Both the position numbers and the translations under genes were made by a program. Of a stretch of 64,000 bases of DNA, positions 61,473 to 64,000 are shown piece by piece; the first letter of the stretch is position 1, and the number at the start of each line of letters is the position of its first letter. Under the pieces are notes generated by a model, which did no database searches, had not been told where the DNA came from, and worked only from the letters and a program-made list of their open reading frames with translations. The DNA is taken from assembly GCA_964433135.1 (NCBI GenBank), contig CAYSQW010000006.1:1-64000 (forward strand). Direction: 5' to 3'. Source of the DNA: CAYSQW01 sp964433135 (GTDB lineage Bacteria; Acidobacteriota; Aminicenantia; Aminicenantales; Aminicenantaceae).

Positions 61473-62050
61473 TTCTTCCCTGCCTTTGTCTTTGAATCTT
61501 CCGGTTGAACCGCGGGAGGTTCACGGAATATATAGGTGGTGGCCGTTGATGACGCCGTCAGCGTGCTCGCATCGCTCTGCTTCTGAATGGATTTGACGGA
61601 GAAATCAACGACATTGAAGAGACGGGAGAAATTGCTCAATCGGTCGAAAAATTCCGCCAGGTTATGATAACCTCCCGAAATTTCGATGTCGATAGGCCAT
61701 TCATAATAAAATTCCTGGGTGATTTCCCCCTTGGGTGTGAACTTCGTGATCGTAAGCCGAGAATCATTGGCGAGCTGTTGGACTCTGCGCAGAATATCGT
61801 ATATCTCACGCTTCTGGGGGATAATGGTTTCCAACTCGCTCAGTGTCAGCGTGAGGGTATGGATCTCTTTTTCGATCTTGTCGAGCTCCTTTTGTTTGGC
61901 GCGCAGCCTGGCGATCTCGGCCTCGACCTGTATCCTCTGTTCACGAACGGTCTGGATCTCTTCGTTCTTCGGTTTGAAATAGAGAAGAAATACGAGACTG
62001 AAGATCACCAGGGCGATCAGTACATAACCATACCAGGGTAAGTCTCTCAT
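61469..62050 (-). CDS. pilO: Type IV pilus inner-membrane protein PilO
   Basis: The product has 193 residues. One N-terminal membrane helix (YGYVLIALVIFSLVFLLYF), a coiled coil (VEAEIARLRAKQKELDKIEK) and a ferredoxin-like C-terminal domain (TQEFYYEWPIDIEISGGYHN, LAEFFDRLSNFSRLFNVV), the PilO layout. It dimerises with PilN in the periplasm. Overlaps pilN by ATGA. Confidence 0.92.
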   Translation of the reverse strand: MRDLPWYGYVLIALVIFSLVFLLYFKPKNEEIQTVREQRIQVEAEIARLRAKQKELDKIEKEIHTLTLTLSELETIIPQKREIYDILRRVQQLANDSRLTITKFTPKGEITQEFYYEWPIDIEISGGYHNLAEFFDRLSNFSRLFNVVDFSVKSIQKQSDASTLTASSTATTYIFREPPAVQPEDSKTKAGKK

Positions 62051-62664
62051 GTTTTCTCCTCTTGGGTCGTTTGATCGAGGGAATCTGAAAACGTAGGGGG
62101 AGGAACGTAATTGGCGTTCATGGAAAATTCCAGGTATTCATTGTTTTTGCTGCGCCTTTGCGTGGATGAAATCAAATTGATGTTGGAGAAGTAGGGGCTT
62201 TCTTCCAGGTTGTAAATATAGTCGGCGATCAAGTTGTTGGAAAAGGCCTTGCCTTTGATCCGCACGGTTTGCCCGCTGTAGCTGACTTCGGTCAGCCAGA
62301 CCCAGTCAGGTATTTGCTTGCTCAACTCATCCAGAATCGTGACGGCGATTCCCTGGCGCGCTTTCAGCTGATTGATGAGATTCATTTTCCGTTCCAGGAT
62401 CGTCTTCTGCTGCTCCAGCTGATCAAGCTTGACCAGAACGTTCTGCAGTTCCCTTTTTTCAATCTGCGCTTTTTCCAGCAGCTCCTGCTCTTCGATGAGG
62501 GTTTTTCTCTGCCAGAGATAGCCGGCGACCACCACGACGATCAGGAGGAGGAAAATCAGGCCGAAAAGCGGTTGGGATTTCTTCTCCTTATACTGGGGGG
62601 ACGGGACATCCGGCGCTTTTTTGATTTCCTTTTTTTCGGGTTTTAAAAGATTGATTCGAATCAT
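62047..62664 (-). CDS. pilN: Type IV pilus inner-membrane protein PilN
   Basis: The product has 205 residues. N-terminal cytoplasmic MIRINLLKPEKKE, the conserved PilM-binding peptide. One membrane helix (LFGLIFLLLIVVVVAGYLW), a coiled coil (EQELLEKAQIEKRELQNVLV) and a periplasmic domain (VWLTEVSYSGQTVRIKGKAF). Together with PilM, PilO and PilP it forms the alignment complex. It starts 3 bases after pilM. Confidence 0.93.
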   Translation of the reverse strand: MIRINLLKPEKKEIKKAPDVPSPQYKEKKSQPLFGLIFLLLIVVVVAGYLWQRKTLIEEQELLEKAQIEKRELQNVLVKLDQLEQQKTILERKMNLINQLKARQGIAVTILDELSKQIPDWVWLTEVSYSGQTVRIKGKAFSNNLIADYIYNLEESPYFSNINLISSTQRRSKNNEYLEFSMNANYVPPPTFSDSLDQTTQEEKT

Positions 62665-62667
62665 GGT

Positions 62668-63741
62668 TTATTTTTCCATTTGTCGAGTTGCCAAGCCTGT
62701 TGCCACTCCGAACAGAGCGGCCATTTCGTCGAAATAAATCGTATCGAATTTCTTCTCGTCATAGGAAATATTCCGGAATGGATTCATGATCTCGGTTTTG
62801 ATATTGAACTTCTGTTCGAAGCTGCCGGAAAGATCCTTCAGTTTCGAGAGGCCGCCGCTGAGAAAAATATATTCGATTTTCTTCTCTTTCTTTTCTCCGG
62901 CCTCGTAGAATGAAAACGTTTTTTCGATCTCTTCCAACAGGTTCTGTATATTCATGTTGAGAACGGTCTGAAGCTGTTCGGGAAGCACGTTTTTCACCGG
63001 AAGCCCTTTCAGAACTTTTTCGGCGTCGTCAAAGCCAATATTGAGATCCTTGCTCAGATTCTCGGTAAAGAAGGCCCCACCGAGCGAAAGATCCCGGAAC
63101 AATTGGGGGATGCCTTTCTCTATGATATTGACGTTGGTGATGTTGGCTCCCAGGTTGATGATGGCGACCGTGCTTTTTTGAAGGATATCCGGATAGTTGA
63201 TTTCCATGACGTTCTGCAGGGCAAACACATCCACATCGATGGCGTGAAGGCTTTTTCGGGCCTGGTGGATCACATTACTGTAATTTGCGATCTTGTCCTT
63301 TTTGGCGGCGACCAGGAGGATATCCAGATTTTTGCCTTCCGATGGATCGGCCGGTCGAAGGATGGCATAATCCATATTGGTCTCTTCATAGGGATAGGGA
63401 ATGTTGTGTTTGGCTTCCCAGATAATGGATTCCGCCAGTTCTTCGGTTTCCATGGAGGGCAGCGCGATCTTCTTGATGATCACGGAATTTCCCGATATGG
63501 AAATGCTGACGTTTTTGTTGGAAATTTTGTTCTCATCGAAAACCATGCGGATGGTTTCGATCACGGCTGCCGAATCAATGATCGTTCCTTCGACGATGGC
63601 ATCATGCGGAAGGAGTTCGTAACCGATCTTCTTAACCTCGAAAGCATCTTCCTTTTTCTTGGTTTTCAGTTCGACGGCCTTGACGGAGTAAGACCCGATG
63701 TCTACTCCAACGATTGTCTTTTCTCTCCCTATTCCCAGCAT
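62668..63741 (-). CDS. pilM: Type IV pilus actin-like ATPase PilM
   Basis: The product has 357 residues. ATG at 63741, 3 bases after the coaD stop, with AAGGA inside the end of coaD as ribosome site. Actin-like ATPase with phosphate-1 loop VGVDIGSYSVKAVELK, VAIINLGANITNVNIIEKG (phosphate-2) and EYIFLSGGLSKLKDLSG (adenosine motif). PilM is the cytoplasmic ring that binds the PilN N-terminus. Its translation appears coupled to coaD. Confidence 0.95.
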   Translation of the reverse strand: MLGIGREKTIVGVDIGSYSVKAVELKTKKKEDAFEVKKIGYELLPHDAIVEGTIIDSAAVIETIRMVFDENKISNKNVSISISGNSVIIKKIALPSMETEELAESIIWEAKHNIPYPYEETNMDYAILRPADPSEGKNLDILLVAAKKDKIANYSNVIHQARKSLHAIDVDVFALQNVMEINYPDILQKSTVAIINLGANITNVNIIEKGIPQLFRDLSLGGAFFTENLSKDLNIGFDDAEKVLKGLPVKNVLPEQLQTVLNMNIQNLLEEIEKTFSFYEAGEKKEKKIEYIFLSGGLSKLKDLSGSFEQKFNIKTEIMNPFRNISYDEKKFDTIYFDEMAALFGVATGLATRQMEK

Positions 63742-63744
63742 GTG

Positions 63745-64000
63745 TTATCCTTGCTTTAGATTCAGCTTATAACCATTGCTGAATTTATCCCGTAATTTTT
63801 TTTCGATTTTTTGTGGAACCAGACCTTCCAGACAGCCTCCCAGCATGGAAACCTCTTTAACCAGGTTTGAGCTGAGAAACGAATAGTCGAGGTTGGGCAT
63901 CATGAAGAACGTCTCTATTCCCGGGTCGAGTTTTCGGTTCATCAAAGCCATTTGAAATTCGTACTCGAAATCGGAAATGGCGCGCAGTCCCCGGATGAGG
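63745..64000 (-). CDS. coaD: Phosphopantetheine adenylyltransferase (C-terminal part; start beyond window)
   Basis: Only the last about 84 residues lie in the window. The frame is open to the edge. Conserved CoaD segments: LIRGLRAISDFEYEFQMA, LMNRKLDPGIETFFMMP, YSFLSSNLVKEVSMLGG and LEGLVPQKIEKKLRDKF. The enzyme makes dephospho-CoA from phosphopantetheine and ATP. It is the first visible gene of the run leading into pilMNOPQ, so pilus genes may be read from its promoter. Confidence 0.93.
   Translation of the reverse strand, partial: LIRGLRAISDFEYEFQMALMNRKLDPGIETFFMMPNLDYSFLSSNLVKEVSMLGGCLEGLVPQKIEKKLRDKFSNGYKLNLKQG

Noticed and set aside
1..64000. CRISPR arrays, insertion sequences, prophage or plasmid genes
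   Set aside because: No regularly spaced repeats, transposase, integrase or phage structural genes were found on either strand.

Overview
The window comes from a Gram-negative bacterium. It encodes an Omp85 barrel assembly protein, a TamB-type protein, a FadL-type porin, a PilQ secretin and many proteins with Sec or lipoprotein signals. Two GWxTD-domain proteins, a large set of secreted peptidases and amidohydrolases, and split acyl-CoA carboxylase genes recall Acidobacteriota and Candidatus Aminicenantota. That placement is inference, because there is no rRNA in the window. No insertion sequence, prophage, plasmid gene or CRISPR array was seen.

Region 1 (1-18.3 kb) is an export-directed peptide and amide degradation island. 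It holds a partial M28 metallopeptidase, a GWxTD/TPR protein interrupted by one in-frame TAA, a carboxypeptidase-regulatory/TPR protein, a GntR-FCD regulator, four M24 (aminopeptidase P-like) proteins, a C69 dipeptidase, two tandem amidohydrolases (the second without metal ligands) and an intact GWxTD/TPR paralogue. Almost all carry signal peptides. Three divergent promoter regions in this island share a 13-base AT-rich element, TATATTRTATATC. It may be the operator of the local GntR protein.

Region 2 (18.6-26.8 kb) holds hslVU, a CGKKGP lipoprotein with fibronectin-like repeats, a fumarylacetoacetase-family hydrolase, a fructose-6-phosphate aldolase-type transaldolase and a three-gene biotin-dependent acyl-CoA carboxylase (carboxyltransferase, biotin carboxylase, separate biotin carrier). 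A 454-base gap follows. It contains a promoter-like sequence and a candidate structured RNA.

Region 3 (27.2-35.0 kb) is an envelope-biogenesis operon: tamB, an Omp85 protein with about seven POTRA repeats, a SurA-N-like chaperone and fabD. pgsA and a GT87-type membrane glycosyltransferase lie on the opposite strand. mutS (nearly leaderless), clpB, a FadL-type porin and galU follow as separately promoted genes.

Region 4 (45.0-48.8 kb) holds a small Cys-rich protein, a tungsten-type aldehyde:ferredoxin oxidoreductase with a Tat-exported four-cluster ferredoxin, tRNA-Phe(GAA) and a DUF465 protein.

Region 5 (48.8-57.2 kb) is a compact, overlapping run on the plus strand: an aspartate-semialdehyde dehydrogenase homologue without its catalytic Cys, an MsbA-like ABC exporter, yicC, gmk, coaBC, a family 4 uracil-DNA glycosylase and a priA whose helicase motifs are degraded.

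Region 6 (57.3-64.0 kb, minus strand) is coaD (partial)-pilMNOPQ followed by two lipoproteins, a type IV pilus alignment and secretin operon.

A theme across the window is paralogues that keep the fold but lose catalytic residues: amidohydrolase 14871-16148, M24 12175-13503, ASADH-like 48775-49809 and PriA 55072-57216.
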